Notes: a model not told the origin generated them from the letters alone. A stretch of DNA of 64,000 bases from Thermorudis peleae (GCF_000744775.1 NZ_JQMP01000003.1:1426001-1490000); one strand, 5' to 3'. Shown: positions 1 through 10,087, numbered from the stretch's first letter. Translations and numbers: made by a program.

Positions 1-9
1 GGGCTTGGC

Positions 10-618
10 ATGATCATTGCTTTCCTTGCGCTCTACTGGTTCGTGACAATCTGTAGCCTGCTCGGCCGACTTGGCCTGCCTCCAGCTTCGACACACGGTG
101 TGTTGCGTCCGGGCATAACCTTTCTGCCAGCGCCAGGTGTCGAGACCACCGGGACATGGGTGCGCCAGCAGTTTGCTGACCAGGCCTATCTCGCAACACG
201 GCAGCCCGGAGCAACACTCCAGCTGACCTTTGCCGGTACGGACGTTGCGCTCGTTGTTCGGCGCAGTCCTGACGCTGGCCGCGTCTCGATCCGCATTGAT
301 GGACAATTCCCGAATGGCCTGCCGCGCGATGAATCAGGTACGTATCTCTCCCTGAAAGCGACAACCGCTGTGACAACCGAAGTCTCATTGGCAGCTGGCC
401 TTATGCCCGGTATCCATCACGTAACCCTTGAGAATCGTGATGGCGAATTCGCTATCTTAGCGATCCGCGTTCGTAATTGGCCACCCCTTGATTGGGCCGT
501 TGCCCTTGGCATCGTGGGGTATAGCCTTGTGCTTTTCGGTGCGATCCTGCACTTTTGGCGGACGTTAGCGCAAATGCGTGGCTGGCTCCCGACAGTACCG
601 CCTCGGGAGGGGCAATGA
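10..618 (+). CDS. Membrane-anchored protein of polysaccharide cluster, possibly partial
   Basis: I do not recognise a family. The product (202 aa from the first ATG) starts with a hydrophobic segment (about residues 1-20). An extracytoplasmic, beta-rich stretch of about 130 residues follows, resembling a jelly-roll or carbohydrate-binding fold, and a second membrane segment lies near residues 160-185. The reading frame is open to the window edge (Gly-Leu-Gly precede the Met), so this may be the C-terminal part of a longer membrane protein. Its stop overlaps the next gene's start (ATGA), which suggests translational coupling and membership of the exopolysaccharide operon. Confidence 0.6.
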   Translation: MIIAFLALYWFVTICSLLGRLGLPPASTHGVLRPGITFLPAPGVETTGTWVRQQFADQAYLATRQPGATLQLTFAGTDVALVVRRSPDAGRVSIRIDGQFPNGLPRDESGTYLSLKATTAVTTEVSLAAGLMPGIHHVTLENRDGEFAILAIRVRNWPPLDWAVALGIVGYSLVLFGAILHFWRTLAQMRGWLPTVPPREGQ

Positions 619-2030
619 ACCGCTGGCATGCTCTCCGTATTGTCCTCGGGCATGGATGGGCGGGGTGCTTCGCCCTCTGGGGATTGCTTGCGCTCGCTTT
701 CCTGTTCCAGGGGCATGTCCTTGCGTTGCTGCTCGTTGTGTTGATTGTTGGCTGTGCAGTGCTTGCACCATGGTCAGCGCTGCTTGCTTTGCCGGGAGCC
801 CTTGGCTTTCGTTATCTCCTCATTTCGCTGCCAGTTGCCGGACGCACTCTCCAACTCAGTCCACCGGAAGTAGTGGTGCTCGCAGCTGTGTTTGCCGCTG
901 CCTGTCATGGCGGTTGGCACTTGCTGCAGAGTGCGATTCAGCGACGTGTTCGTGCCCAGTTGTCGCTGCTGTGGGCACGATGGACTGCGCGGCCGTTTAG
1001 TGCGCTCGCGTTCGGCCTCGTGGTGCTGGGCTGCGCCTCCCTTGCGACCGTAGCCGATCCTGCGCACCGTCATGAAAGCGTTCGAGAGTTGCGTTGGGTT
1101 ATTCTCGAGCCGGTTGCCTGGTATGGTCTTGCCGGCTGGTATGCTCGCCGATGGGGAGATGCGTGGCCGATTGCGCTCTCGTGGATGATGGGGACGAGCG
1201 TCGTGGCCCTCATAAGTCTCTTTCGTGGCGTTGTTGGCGCTGGCGTCGCGGTTGAAGGCGTGCTGCGGGTCAGCGGTGTATTTCCCCATCCAAATGCGCT
1301 TGCGTTGTATCTGGAACGACCATTGTTGCTCGCCGTTGGCCTCGCGCTTTTTGACACGGCTGTTTCCCGGCGTCGCTTCTGGCAAGGGGCAAGTCTGCTT
1401 CTTGGCATCACTCTTTTCCTTACCTTTTCTCGTGGAGCCTATCTAGGAGTACTTATCGGTGTGCTCTTGCTTGCCTGGCGCCACAGCCGGCGTGCTCTTG
1501 GGGCAGCAGTCAGCCTTGCCGCGGCCTTCGGCCTCGTTGCGCTCATCACTGCTCCGCATCGGATGGCGAATCTCTTAGGCGGTGGCTCAGGGAGCTTGCG
1601 CCTTTCAATCTGGCAATCCGCGCTAGCCATGATTCGCGATTTTCCCCTCTTCGGCGTTGGACTTGATCAATTCTTGTATCAATACACGCCTCGTTATGTC
1701 AACCCTTCAGCCTGGGCTGAGCGTTTCACGGCGCATCCGCATAATCTCCTCCTCGATCTCTGGTTGCGTCTCGGGCTTGCGGGAATTGCGCTTGCGGCAG
1801 CACTCGTGGTTCTATTGGTGCGCTGTGTCGGCCAGGCCTGGACGCGCCGTGAGCCGCTCGCTGTTGCTGCACTGAGCGCATTGGTCGCGGGAATAGTCCA
1901 TGGCATGGTCGACCAGGGCTATTTTCTACTTGAACTGGCAATGAGTACGTGGATCATCCTGTTTTTGATCGAGGAAAGTGGCATGGTCGGCGTAGCAATG
2001 CGAACGGAGGACCAGCAATGCGCATCGTAG
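615..2030 (+). CDS. O-antigen ligase/polymerase-like membrane protein
   Basis: A 471-aa polytopic membrane protein of the O-antigen ligase (Wzy/WaaL-like) type, expected to polymerise or ligate polysaccharide repeat units at the outer face of the membrane. It has about ten or more hydrophobic segments. The periplasmic-loop motif typical of the family is visible around residues 370-410 (FGVGLDQF, then [16 protein letters not shown]). The ATG at 615 overlaps the upstream stop and fits better than an in-frame ATG 60 bases earlier. A second, different ligase-like gene lies two genes downstream (2949-4460). Family assignment is firm; substrate and polymerase-versus-ligase role are not. Confidence 0.8.
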   Translation: MNRWHALRIVLGHGWAGCFALWGLLALAFLFQGHVLALLLVVLIVGCAVLAPWSALLALPGALGFRYLLISLPVAGRTLQLSPPEVVVLAAVFAAACHGGWHLLQSAIQRRVRAQLSLLWARWTARPFSALAFGLVVLGCASLATVADPAHRHESVRELRWVILEPVAWYGLAGWYARRWGDAWPIALSWMMGTSVVALISLFRGVVGAGVAVEGVLRVSGVFPHPNALALYLERPLLLAVGLALFDTAVSRRRFWQGASLLLGITLFLTFSRGAYLGVLIGVLLLAWRHSRRALGAAVSLAAAFGLVALITAPHRMANLLGGGSGSLRLSIWQSALAMIRDFPLFGVGLDQFLYQYTPRYVNPSAWAERFTAHPHNLLLDLWLRLGLAGIALAAALVVLLVRCVGQAWTRREPLAVAALSALVAGIVHGMVDQGYFLLELAMSTWIILFLIEESGMVGVAMRTEDQQCAS

Positions 2031-2971
2031 TAGCTGGTGGCGCAGGATTTATCGGCTCCCACCTCTGCGAAGCTTTGCTCGCCGACGGCCATGAGGTGAT
2101 TGCGGTTGACAACCTGCTTACTGGCCAACGCGCGCATGTACAAGCGTTCCTCGATCACCCCCGGTTTACGTTTCTGGAACACGATGTAACGCAGCCGCTC
2201 GACCTTGCCGTCGATCAGATTTATCACCTTGCCAGTCCAGCGAGCCCTGAAGGATATCGGCGCTATCCGATTCCGACGCTCTTGGTGAACGCGCTTGGAA
2301 CCTATCACCTGTTGGAGCTGGCTCGCCGGTACGGTGCACGCTTTCTCTTTGCCTCGACGTCAGAAGTCTACGGCGATCCACTCGTCCATCCGCAAGTCGA
2401 AAGCTACTTTGGCAACGTCAACCCGATTGGTCCGCGAAGCTGCTATGACGAGGGGAAACGATATGGCGAGGCAATGACGATGGAATTTGTGCGCAGTTAT
2501 AACCTCGATGCCCGCATCGTCCGCATTTTTAACACCTATGGTCCCCGAATGGATCCGCACGACGGCCGCGTCGTCCCAAACTTCATCACGCGTGCCTTGC
2601 GCGGCGAGCCACTGGTGATCTATGGCGATGGTACGCAGACCCGTTCGCTCTGCTACGTCAGTGACCTGGTGCGAGGCTTGCGGTTAGCAATGGATCGCGA
2701 TGGATTGGCCGGCGCCGTCATTAACCTTGGCAATCCTCATGAGCAGACCATTCGTGAGTTGGCTGAGCTTGTTTTGGAATTGACGGGCTCGATGTCGCCG
2801 ATTCTCTTCGCCGAACCACGTCCTGACGATCCCTCCCGGCGTTGTCCTGATATCACGCGTGCACGAACACTGCTTGGCTGGGAGCCGCAGGTTCCGGTGC
2901 GCGAAGGCTTGCAGGCAACGATTGCGTATTTCGCTCAGGTGCTTAACCATGCGCCCTCTGCTGGTCTCTGA
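2018..2971 (+). CDS. UDP-glucuronate decarboxylase-like SDR (UDP-xylose synthase type)
   Basis: A 317-aa extended short-chain dehydrogenase. The N-terminal Rossmann motif [10 protein letters not shown] binds NAD. The motif [17 protein letters not shown] contains the catalytic Tyr-x-x-x-Lys and is diagnostic of UDP-glucuronate decarboxylases, which convert UDP-glucuronate to UDP-xylose; later motifs ([17 protein letters not shown]) agree. The ATG at 2018 is chosen because GGAGG lies 7-8 bases upstream and the Rossmann motif begins immediately; the gene overlaps the previous stop by 13 bases. It would supply activated pentose for the surrounding polysaccharide genes. A related UDP- or dTDP-sugar epimerase/dehydratase is the alternative. 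Confidence 0.85.
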   Translation: MRIVVAGGAGFIGSHLCEALLADGHEVIAVDNLLTGQRAHVQAFLDHPRFTFLEHDVTQPLDLAVDQIYHLASPASPEGYRRYPIPTLLVNALGTYHLLELARRYGARFLFASTSEVYGDPLVHPQVESYFGNVNPIGPRSCYDEGKRYGEAMTMEFVRSYNLDARIVRIFNTYGPRMDPHDGRVVPNFITRALRGEPLVIYGDGTQTRSLCYVSDLVRGLRLAMDRDGLAGAVINLGNPHEQTIRELAELVLELTGSMSPILFAEPRPDDPSRRCPDITRARTLLGWEPQVPVREGLQATIAYFAQVLNHAPSAGL

Positions 2972-4460
2972 CGATCGTCTCGGGCAACGACTGCGCTCAA
3001 CGCAGATCCTCGGGATCATACTTTCGCTTGGCCTTGCCCTTGCGATTGTGTTTCTTCCATTTCCGCTTAATCTGGTTGTACCGTTCGGCCTTGCCCTGGT
3101 TGTGCTCGCGGTTCGTTTCCCCGCGCTCTTCCCAATTGCCCTGATAGCGTCAGTACCGGTTCAGGAGTTTGGCGCAGTCCAGCTGGCTGGCCAGGATGTG
3201 ACTGCCACAAAACTTGCGGTGGCGGCTACCGTTGTCGGTTTATCAGCAACGGTATTCGCACGGCGCTGGTCCTGGCGCTTCACGTGGTTGACTGGAGCAC
3301 TCGTGCTCTATCTCAGCATGCAAGCCCTCTCACTACGCGCGGCTGTTGCGCTCGGTCCGGGGCTCGCTGAAATGTACCGCTGGACTGTTGCGTTGATTGC
3401 ATTGCTCGCCACACTCAACCTTGTTCGTCACGCCCGTGAGGTGTGGTGGCTTGCTGGCATCGTCAGCCTGTTGATTTTGGCGGAAACTGCAACCGGGCTG
3501 ATCCAGTCAGTGCTTGGTATTGCGCCGGCAAGTTTCGCTGTCACAGGCGGCCTCTTCCGTGCCTACGGTACGTTTGGGAAGCCAAACCCGTACGCGGGTT
3601 ATCTCGAACTTGCCGGACTCTGGCTTTTTCCACTCGCGCTTCTCCGCTGGCAACGCGTACGAGCGGCGTATCGTCGTTGGCAGAGCACTCGGCTCCAGGG
3701 CAGCGCCGCAAGTGGACCAGTCCGCCGTGCACTGCTCCGAGAGCTTGCGTTTGCATTCTGGCTGACTGCCGGTGTGACAGCGTCAATCCTTGGTATTGGC
3801 CTGAGCTTTTCGCGTGGCGCATGGCTTGGCACTGCCGCAGCACTCATTGTGCTTGTCGCTTTCGCACCCCGCGCAATCAAACTGACGCTCCTTACTGGAG
3901 CAATACTCGCCGTCTTTGGCCTCTTGCTCAGTGGTGGTGCGATTGCCCCGGCGAGCTTTCGTGCCCGCGCCGTTCAACTGGTTGAACAGCTGAAGCCTTT
4001 TGACGTGCGCGATGTGCAAGTGACGCCGGAAAACTTTGCGACGGTTGAGCGGATGGACCATTGGCAGGCCGGTATCGCCATGTTTCTTGCCTATCCATGG
4101 AGCGGGGTGGGAGTCGGGAACTTCAATGTCCGGTTCCCAGACTTCTCTCCTCATCCTGGCTTTCGTATTTCGCAAGGGCATGCGCATAACTACTACATCC
4201 ATGCAGCAGCCGAAACGGGGCTACCGGGCTTGCTTGCCTATCTCGCGCTGCTCGTCGTCGCGCTTGGGACCATTCGCCGAGCGATTCGGCATAGTCCTAC
4301 CGCGCTTGGCAGAGCGCTGGGGCTTGGGGCTCTGGCTGCAACCGTTGCCTTGATGACGCACAACGTTGTTGAGGACCTGCATGCGTTAAACCTGAGTGTC
4401 CATACGTTGGCGGTGTGGGGATTAGCGAGCATTGCGCCATCCCTTGCTGACAGTGCGTGA
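2949..4460 (+). CDS. O-antigen ligase/polymerase-like membrane protein (second copy)
   Basis: A 503-aa polytopic membrane protein of the same broad family as the gene at 615-2030, but divergent. It carries the family signature in the large periplasmic loop (YPWSGVGVGNF, GHAHNYYIHAAAETGLPG), including the His-x-Asn-Tyr element, between flanking hydrophobic segments. The ATG at 2949 overlaps the decarboxylase stop by 23 bases and is favoured over a Met 30 codons upstream because the earlier stretch is arginine- and cysteine-rich shadow sequence. Two ligase/polymerase-like proteins in one cluster may divide polymerisation and ligation; that division is inference. Confidence 0.8.
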   Translation: MRPLLVSDDRLGQRLRSTQILGIILSLGLALAIVFLPFPLNLVVPFGLALVVLAVRFPALFPIALIASVPVQEFGAVQLAGQDVTATKLAVAATVVGLSATVFARRWSWRFTWLTGALVLYLSMQALSLRAAVALGPGLAEMYRWTVALIALLATLNLVRHAREVWWLAGIVSLLILAETATGLIQSVLGIAPASFAVTGGLFRAYGTFGKPNPYAGYLELAGLWLFPLALLRWQRVRAAYRRWQSTRLQGSAASGPVRRALLRELAFAFWLTAGVTASILGIGLSFSRGAWLGTAAALIVLVAFAPRAIKLTLLTGAILAVFGLLLSGGAIAPASFRARAVQLVEQLKPFDVRDVQVTPENFATVERMDHWQAGIAMFLAYPWSGVGVGNFNVRFPDFSPHPGFRISQGHAHNYYIHAAAETGLPGLLAYLALLVVALGTIRRAIRHSPTALGRALGLGALAATVALMTHNVVEDLHALNLSVHTLAVWGLASIAPSLADSA

Positions 4461-4473
4461 GATGGGGTGAATC

Positions 4474-5544
4474 GTGGGGCGCTCAGTTCGAGACGGTGAG
4501 CTACCTGTTGCCGAACAGCCACTGCCGTTCGTGACACCGGCAGCTGACCGGTGGTCGCTGCGCAGCGTCCTTGGCCGCGAATGGCGCCGCATGGTGATTG
4601 GCGTTGGGATCATTGGATTACTTACAGCATTCGGTGTCCGGCAACTTCATCTGAACATCGGGAACATTCTTGCTGAGTTGCGCCAGACAAGTCCGGGCTT
4701 TCTCAGCGTTGCGCTCGGCATCTATTACGTTTCGATTCTCTTACGAGCCTGGCGTTGGCAATACATCCTGCACGGCAGTCTTCCCCCGCCACCCTCTCCA
4801 CAGCCACGGCTCCGTTCGTTGACTGCGATGTATCTGTGGAGTTGGCTACTCAATTGTCTTACGCCTGCCAAGCTAGGAGAACTTTATCGCGGTTATCTGC
4901 TGAAGCGTGCAGCGCCAGTGGGGTTGAGTCAAGCGCTCGGGAGCGTCGTTGTTGAACGCGCAGCCGATCTGCTTGGTCTCTGCACGCTCTTCCTTGTGGC
5001 AATTGGGGCAACCTTCGGTGGCGCGCTCGCCAGTCCGCTACGGCGCTGGGTGCTTTGGGCAATTGCTCTCGCTGTCTGTACCGGTCTTGTCCTCTGGCTG
5101 TTCGTGCGCTTTCGTGAGACGCTCGCGCGCATGCTTCCGCCACGGTTCCAGTCGATCTACCGCGGTCTTGAAGCTGGAGTGCTTGGTGCACGCCAGGAAA
5201 TCCCCAAAATTTTGGTGCTCACGGCAGCAATTTGGGGTCTTGAGGGTGTCCGCTTCTATTTCGCTGCCCTTGCTCTTGGCCTCGCGTTGCCGATGCTCAT
5301 CGCCTTTCTTGCCGCGCTGCTTGCTTCACTCCTCACGACGTTGCCGATTACTCCCTCGGGGCTTGGGTTCGTTGAAGCGGGCGTGACTGGGGCGCTCGTC
5401 CTCGCTGGATTTGCTCCAGACCAAGCTGTAGCGGTAACGCTTGTCGATCGCATCGTTGCGTACTGGAGTGTCCTGGTCATCGTGCCGCCGCTTTGGCTTG
5501 CAGCTATTGCCCTGGAGCGCTGGTTCCGTGCGCATCGCGCTTGA
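4474..5544 (+). CDS. UPF0104 / LPG-synthase-TM family membrane protein
   Basis: A 356-aa integral membrane protein of the family that forms the flippase domain of lysylphosphatidylglycerol synthase. Family hallmarks are LNCLTPAKLGELYRGYLLKR near residue 135, VVVERAADLLGL near 165 and PSGLGFVEAG near 305. Stand-alone members occur often in polysaccharide and glycolipid gene clusters, where a lipid-flipping or accessory role is assumed but rarely proven. It starts with GTG at 4474, after a 13-base gap from the previous stop, and its 3' end overlaps the next gene by 17 bases, so it belongs to the same transcription unit. Confidence 0.82.
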   Translation: MGRSVRDGELPVAEQPLPFVTPAADRWSLRSVLGREWRRMVIGVGIIGLLTAFGVRQLHLNIGNILAELRQTSPGFLSVALGIYYVSILLRAWRWQYILHGSLPPPPSPQPRLRSLTAMYLWSWLLNCLTPAKLGELYRGYLLKRAAPVGLSQALGSVVVERAADLLGLCTLFLVAIGATFGGALASPLRRWVLWAIALAVCTGLVLWLFVRFRETLARMLPPRFQSIYRGLEAGVLGARQEIPKILVLTAAIWGLEGVRFYFAALALGLALPMLIAFLAALLASLLTTLPITPSGLGFVEAGVTGALVLAGFAPDQAVAVTLVDRIVAYWSVLVIVPPLWLAAIALERWFRAHRA

Positions 5545-6667
5545 TAGTACGCCTGCCTTGGTGCAACGAGCTGGTGTTGGCCGCTATGCCCGTGGACTGC
5601 TTCATGGCTTGGCATTGTCACTTTCCCCTGATGATCACCTGATCTTGTGGCATGGATGTGGTCTCCAACCAGTTGAACATTTACCGTCACTGCAGGGGTC
5701 AACCGTGCATCGAGTCGCGGTGCCAATCCCCGCGCGTGTGCTTCCTTGGCTCTGGTATCGCGCGAGCTTCCCGCTCAGACTCGAGCAGATCCTCGGCCCA
5801 ATTGACGTGAATCATGGACTAGACTTTGTTGTTGCGCCAAGCCGTGCACCGTCTGTCGTCACGATCCACGATCTCAGCTTTCTCGTTGTCCCACAGTATG
5901 CTCACCCGCGGTTGCGAGCCTATCTTGCTAGCGCCGTGCCGCGTACGTTGCAGCGTGTAGCCGCGGTCATTGCCGTTTCTGAGCAGGTGCGCCGAGAGAT
6001 TGCGGCATTCTATAGCATTCCTGACGATCGAATTGTTGCGATCCCCCACGGCGTTGAACCACGATTCCGCCCTCCTTCTGCTGCCGCAATTGCCGCGACG
6101 CTCAGCCGACACGGCATTGCGCCCCCTTACTTTCTCGCCGTCGGCACGATTGAGCCGCGAAAGAATCATCAGACGCTTCTAGCTGCCTTTGCGGCGGTGG
6201 CTGCCGTTGATCCAGCGGTCCAGCTCGTCGTTGTGGGGCGACCCGGTTGGCTGTGCCGCGGTATTGTTCAGCAACTCCAGGTCTGGGAACGGCGTGGACG
6301 TCTGAAGTGGCTGCAGGCATTGGCCGATGATGATCTGCCAGCACTGTATGCTGGGTGCGTTGCGCTCGTCTACCCTTCATGGTATGAGGGCTTTGGTTTT
6401 CCGGTGCTTGAGGCAATGGCATGTGGTGCTCCAGTCATTGCCAGCGACCTGCCAGTCCTGCGAGACGTCGCGGGTGAAGCGGCGATGTACGTTCCAGCTG
6501 GTGACGCTGAGGCACTTGGTGCAGCAATGCAACGACTGCTCACTGACCAGTCGTTGCGGGAGCAGTTGCGGACGGCTGGTCTGATACGTGCACAGCAGTT
6601 TACGTGGGAAGCGTCGGCAGCCCGGCACCTTGCCGTCTATCGGGCTGTGGCCGAAATGCGCAGGTAG
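5528..6667 (+). CDS. Glycosyltransferase family 4 (GT-B fold)
   Basis: A 379-aa retaining glycosyltransferase of the GT4/glycogen-synthase clan, predicted to add a sugar to a lipid-linked repeat unit at the cytoplasmic face. The C-terminal donor-binding half shows VGTIEPRKNHQTLLAAF (about residue 205) and the E-x7-E region YEGFGFPVLEAMACGAPV (about residue 285). The N-terminus VRIALDSTPALVQRAGVGRY is the expected acceptor-domain glycine loop; this fixes the GTG start at 5528, overlapping the upstream gene, rather than the earlier in-frame ATG inside that gene. Donor and acceptor cannot be told from sequence. Confidence 0.88.
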   Translation: MRIALDSTPALVQRAGVGRYARGLLHGLALSLSPDDHLILWHGCGLQPVEHLPSLQGSTVHRVAVPIPARVLPWLWYRASFPLRLEQILGPIDVNHGLDFVVAPSRAPSVVTIHDLSFLVVPQYAHPRLRAYLASAVPRTLQRVAAVIAVSEQVRREIAAFYSIPDDRIVAIPHGVEPRFRPPSAAAIAATLSRHGIAPPYFLAVGTIEPRKNHQTLLAAFAAVAAVDPAVQLVVVGRPGWLCRGIVQQLQVWERRGRLKWLQALADDDLPALYAGCVALVYPSWYEGFGFPVLEAMACGAPVIASDLPVLRDVAGEAAMYVPAGDAEALGAAMQRLLTDQSLREQLRTAGLIRAQQFTWEASAARHLAVYRAVAEMRR

Positions 6668-6673
6668 TGTTCG

Positions 6674-8254
6674 ATGCCAGAAGTGCATGGCTTGACAGCC
6701 GAACTTTGCTTCGGCTTTGGTCTGCTGAGCATCACGCTGCTCTTTCTGCTTGCTTGGCAGGGAGTGCCAGGCATCGAGCGCGTCCTGACCAGTCCGGCGC
6801 GGCGTGTGTTGACCAACAGCGTGTTCCCAATCGGGGCACAGATACTCAACCGTGCTGTTGACCTCGTCTTCGCAGCCTTTGCGCTCCGACTGCTTGGTGT
6901 GACCGGCAACGGTCAATACGCGATTGCGACCGTGACGTGGCTCTATCTCAAGACGATTTCAGACTTAGGACTCAGTGTCCTCGTCACACGGGAAATTGCC
7001 AAAGATCGCGCTGTTGCACCACAACTCCTTGGACAGTCGACGCTTCTGCGCTGGCTGGCTCTGCTGGCCCTTGCTCCCGTCATCGTGCTGTTAAGCCTTG
7101 CGGGGCCTCGTTGGCTCCACCTCGCTCCGGCGAGCGTGCATGCGATCCTCTTGTTGTACCTGTCAATCATTCCAAGCAGCTTTTCCGAGGCGATCAACTC
7201 CGTTTTTAACGGCTATGAGCAGATGCATCTACCAGCGATCCTGACCGTGTTCACCAATCTTGGGCGCGCGGGATTTGGGTTAGCGGCGCTGTTTTCTGGC
7301 TATGGCGTGACTGGGCTCGCCGGGGTCGCGTGTGGCGTCACAGCGCTTTCAGCACTGGCCTTCCGTGTCGCATTGCGCCATCTTCAGGTTCGGCCGCAGT
7401 GGCATTTACCGCTTGACCGTGCCCGTCTGTTGTTACAGACAACCTGGCCATTACTCCTCAACGGTCTGTTGATTACCGTCTTTTTCCGAATCGATACCTA
7501 CGTTGTTCAAGGGTTCCAGGGTGATCATGCTCTCGGCATTTACGATGCTGCGTACAAGCTCCCAAACTTGCTGCCGATTATCCCGGCGTATTTTGTGATG
7601 GCGATCTTTCCAACGCTAACACGGCACGCGCAAGGCGGAAAACTGCGCGAGAGCTTTCTCCTCGCCGCCAAGTTTCTCTGGCTACTCGCCTGGCCCATTG
7701 TTATGGGGACGCTTGCGCTTGCACCGTTCATGATTCGCATTCTCGGTGGACGCGCATTTCTCCCGGAAGCTGCAACTGCCCTCCGTATCTTGATCTGGTT
7801 TGCACCGCTGCATTTTGTCAACGGTGTCGCACAGTATGCGATGATCGCTGTTGATCAGCAACGCACCATTGCCTATGCCTATCTCTTAGCAACAGGCTTT
7901 AATATGGCCGCGAACCTTGTGCTTGTTCCGCACTTTGGGTACGTAGCGGCTGCGGTAACGACCGTGCTGACGGAACTTGTCTTATTCTTCCCGCTTGCGC
8001 GATCGCTCAACCGTCACCTTGGCTCCATTCCTTGGTTTAGCATCGTGATCCGAACTGTGCCGGCAATCGCCTCGCTTGGTCTTGCGGCGTTGTTCGCAGC
8101 GCACCTTGCAGTTCCTCTTGCTCTCCTCGTGCTCTGCTGCGGCGGACTTCTCTACCTTGGTCTTCTCGTTGTTTGCGGTGCTCTTGGGTCAGTTGAATAC
8201 CACATTGTCCGTGATCTCATTGGACGGCGTGCGTGGCAGAGTGTGCGCGGCTAG
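6674..8254 (+). CDS. Wzx-type polysaccharide flippase (MOP superfamily)
   Basis: A 526-aa polytopic membrane protein of the multidrug/oligosaccharidyl-lipid/polysaccharide exporter superfamily, predicted to flip lipid-linked repeat units across the membrane. About fourteen hydrophobic segments are visible, with the usual N-terminal core from about residue 45 (SVFPIGAQILNRAVDLVFAA). There is one extra hydrophobic segment at the very N-terminus (about residues 12-32), so translation might begin further in. It is the last gene of the plus-strand cluster, and its stop overlaps the convergent lipoprotein gene by 4 bases. Confidence 0.85.
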   Translation: MPEVHGLTAELCFGFGLLSITLLFLLAWQGVPGIERVLTSPARRVLTNSVFPIGAQILNRAVDLVFAAFALRLLGVTGNGQYAIATVTWLYLKTISDLGLSVLVTREIAKDRAVAPQLLGQSTLLRWLALLALAPVIVLLSLAGPRWLHLAPASVHAILLLYLSIIPSSFSEAINSVFNGYEQMHLPAILTVFTNLGRAGFGLAALFSGYGVTGLAGVACGVTALSALAFRVALRHLQVRPQWHLPLDRARLLLQTTWPLLLNGLLITVFFRIDTYVVQGFQGDHALGIYDAAYKLPNLLPIIPAYFVMAIFPTLTRHAQGGKLRESFLLAAKFLWLLAWPIVMGTLALAPFMIRILGGRAFLPEAATALRILIWFAPLHFVNGVAQYAMIAVDQQRTIAYAYLLATGFNMAANLVLVPHFGYVAAAVTTVLTELVLFFPLARSLNRHLGSIPWFSIVIRTVPAIASLGLAALFAAHLAVPLALLVLCCGGLLYLGLLVVCGALGSVEYHIVRDLIGRRAWQSVRG

Positions 8255-9405
8255 TCTGGCTGGAGAGCGAGAACGACGACGTGGTGATCAGCTTGACGCC
8301 AGAACGCGAGCCATTTCCCTCCTGGACTGACTTCCCAGTCGTCATTCTGGACTTGCCCGGGCAGATCCCGGGTAAGCCATGGAGTCGCAGATCCAAGACG
8401 GTAACCGAGCACAGTATCATGCTCTATCCCCGGTTGGATCGTCCACATTGTCGCGTCGTCACTGAAGCGAAAGCCGGTTGACAGTGGAAGCCGAGTTCGT
8501 TGTTGGCTTTGCACATCCATTATCCAGCATCCGTTTTCTTCCGCTGTCGCGCTCAGACCAACAGCGTAACCAACTCGGGTGCCGCTGGGGGAAAGGCGCA
8601 CGTTGTAGATGAAGTCAGCGCTGACGAGTACATTGACAGCGCCCGACGTTGCATCGATACGCCAGATCCCAGACTGCTGTCCGTCGAGCGTACGTGCGCG
8701 GGCTAAAAGCGCCTTGCTATCAGCAGTCCAGGCAAGTGTGGCTGCTTGCAGGCTCAGCAAGGGGTGGGCGTTCGTTCCGTCTCTATTACTTACCCAGAGC
8801 CGTACAGCCGGATTGACTGAAGAACTTTGGGATGGAATCGGTAAACGTTCAAGCCAGGCAGCGCGCTGGCCATCGGGCGAAATCCAGGTGACTACTCCAC
8901 CATTGGCAATCGTCGAGACGAGCGTACCACTCGCATCCCGGACACGCGTGACCCGTTGTGCATGATCTGGGATAGCGATCAGCCCAGCAGCTGAGGGCAA
9001 TCCCATCATGCTATCGAGCCAATGAGCCTGTCCGTCTGCGAGGTCAATGACCCAGAGTCCAGCGGGTGAGGAGCTGGTGCGATAGACAAGCAGCCGATGG
9101 TCGTCAAGCCAGGCAAACAGGCCGCAGCAATCACTGACATCTTGGAACGACGGTACCCCCGATGACGCCTTTGCTGTTGCGAGTGATACCTCAGGCGTTG
9201 GTGATGGCGTTGGCGTCGGCTGTTGCTCCTCACTCGTTGGTGAAGATGTTGCCGGTGGTGTCGTGATCGGAAGAGCAAATGAGGTTGGTGTTAGCAACGG
9301 CGTTGCCGGGGCGGCATGACTGTGACAACCGCTCAACAAGAGCGTGATGGTAATCAACACGAGCGTAAGATGGCTAGCGCGGCGGCCAGGCATCAGTCCA
9401 GTCAT
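8251..9405 (-). CDS. Lipoprotein with WD40/TolB-like beta-propeller
   Basis: A 384-aa secreted lipoprotein. The signal peptide ends in the lipobox LLSGC, about 25 residues from the start. A Pro/Thr/Ser-rich spacer follows, then a repeat domain with PD40/TolB-type blades (AWTADSKALLARAR, LSPSGTRVGYA, SPGGKWLAFW). Such propellers usually mediate protein or ligand contacts rather than catalysis. Start choice: ATG at 9405 (or 9393), because the longer frame adds a non-signal-like stretch. The start overlaps the end of the upstream M23 peptidase gene by 32 bases, so the two are probably co-transcribed. Function beyond surface exposure is unknown. Confidence 0.75.
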   Translation of the reverse strand: MTGLMPGRRASHLTLVLITITLLLSGCHSHAAPATPLLTPTSFALPITTPPATSSPTSEEQQPTPTPSPTPEVSLATAKASSGVPSFQDVSDCCGLFAWLDDHRLLVYRTSSSPAGLWVIDLADGQAHWLDSMMGLPSAAGLIAIPDHAQRVTRVRDASGTLVSTIANGGVVTWISPDGQRAAWLERLPIPSQSSSVNPAVRLWVSNRDGTNAHPLLSLQAATLAWTADSKALLARARTLDGQQSGIWRIDATSGAVNVLVSADFIYNVRLSPSGTRVGYAVGLSATAEENGCWIMDVQSQQRTRLPLSTGFRFSDDATMWTIQPGIEHDTVLGYRLGSATPWLTRDLPGQVQNDDWEVSPGGKWLAFWRQADHHVVVLALQPD

Positions 9406-10087
9406 TGAGGAGTGGACCACCAAATCGGATCGTGGGTTGATCGTCGATGGTCTGCCATTGATTCGGCTGCTGGTACGGTACTTCAAAGTGTGTGCCATCT
9501 CCACCAAGTCCAAGTGTAAGTCGTCGCCAATCAGCTGGAATAACGGTTACCGGATTGATTGCATGGCTCATTGAGCGGTCACGAATCTCAAGGTGCAGAT
9601 GCGAGGCGCTATGACAGGTTGGGGTCGCTGGATCACCGACGAGCCCAATTTGTTGGCCTTTCTGAACGTGCTGTCCAATGGCGAGCGGTGAACGCTCCAG
9701 CAAGTGTCCATAGAGCGAGCGCAGGCCATTCGCGTGCTCGATGACCACATTGTGGGGCGGTGCTCCATAGGGGCCATCAACGGCAACGACGATCCCATCC
9801 GCGATGGCGAGGACGGGCGTGCCGCAGCGGGCTGCAAAATCGACACCAAAATGGATGCCTTGTCCCTGTCGGTACAGGCTATCGCGATTGCGGTATGCCG
9901 TCGTGGTGTTGCCATACCATTGCACAACGAACCATGTCGAGAGGCTCGGCTCACCAGCCAGTGGCAATCCGAAACTTACCGCGGCTCGGGTGCGCTGTGC
10001 GGTGACTCCAGCGCTTGCGGCAATGAAGAGAAAGGCGAGAAGGAGAAGTCGCACCCGACTGGGGCGTCGACGGATCACGTACTTCAT
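9374..10087 (-). CDS. M23 family metallopeptidase (peptidoglycan endopeptidase)
   Basis: A 237-aa secreted M23 (LytM-like) protein expected to cut peptidoglycan cross-bridges or stems. A basic N-terminus and hydrophobic signal segment come first. The catalytic domain shows the zinc motifs HFGVDF and SHLHLEIRD, with the intervening YGHLL; all expected ligands are present, so it looks active. The ATG at 10087 gives a normal signal peptide, whereas the upstream alternative adds 16 residues. It is divergent from holA, with an 83-base gap holding both promoters, and overlaps the downstream lipoprotein gene. Confidence 0.85.
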   Translation of the reverse strand: MKYVIRRRPSRVRLLLLAFLFIAASAGVTAQRTRAAVSFGLPLAGEPSLSTWFVVQWYGNTTTAYRNRDSLYRQGQGIHFGVDFAARCGTPVLAIADGIVVAVDGPYGAPPHNVVIEHANGLRSLYGHLLERSPLAIGQHVQKGQQIGLVGDPATPTCHSASHLHLEIRDRSMSHAINPVTVIPADWRRLTLGLGGDGTHFEVPYQQPNQWQTIDDQPTIRFGGPLLNDWTDAWPPR

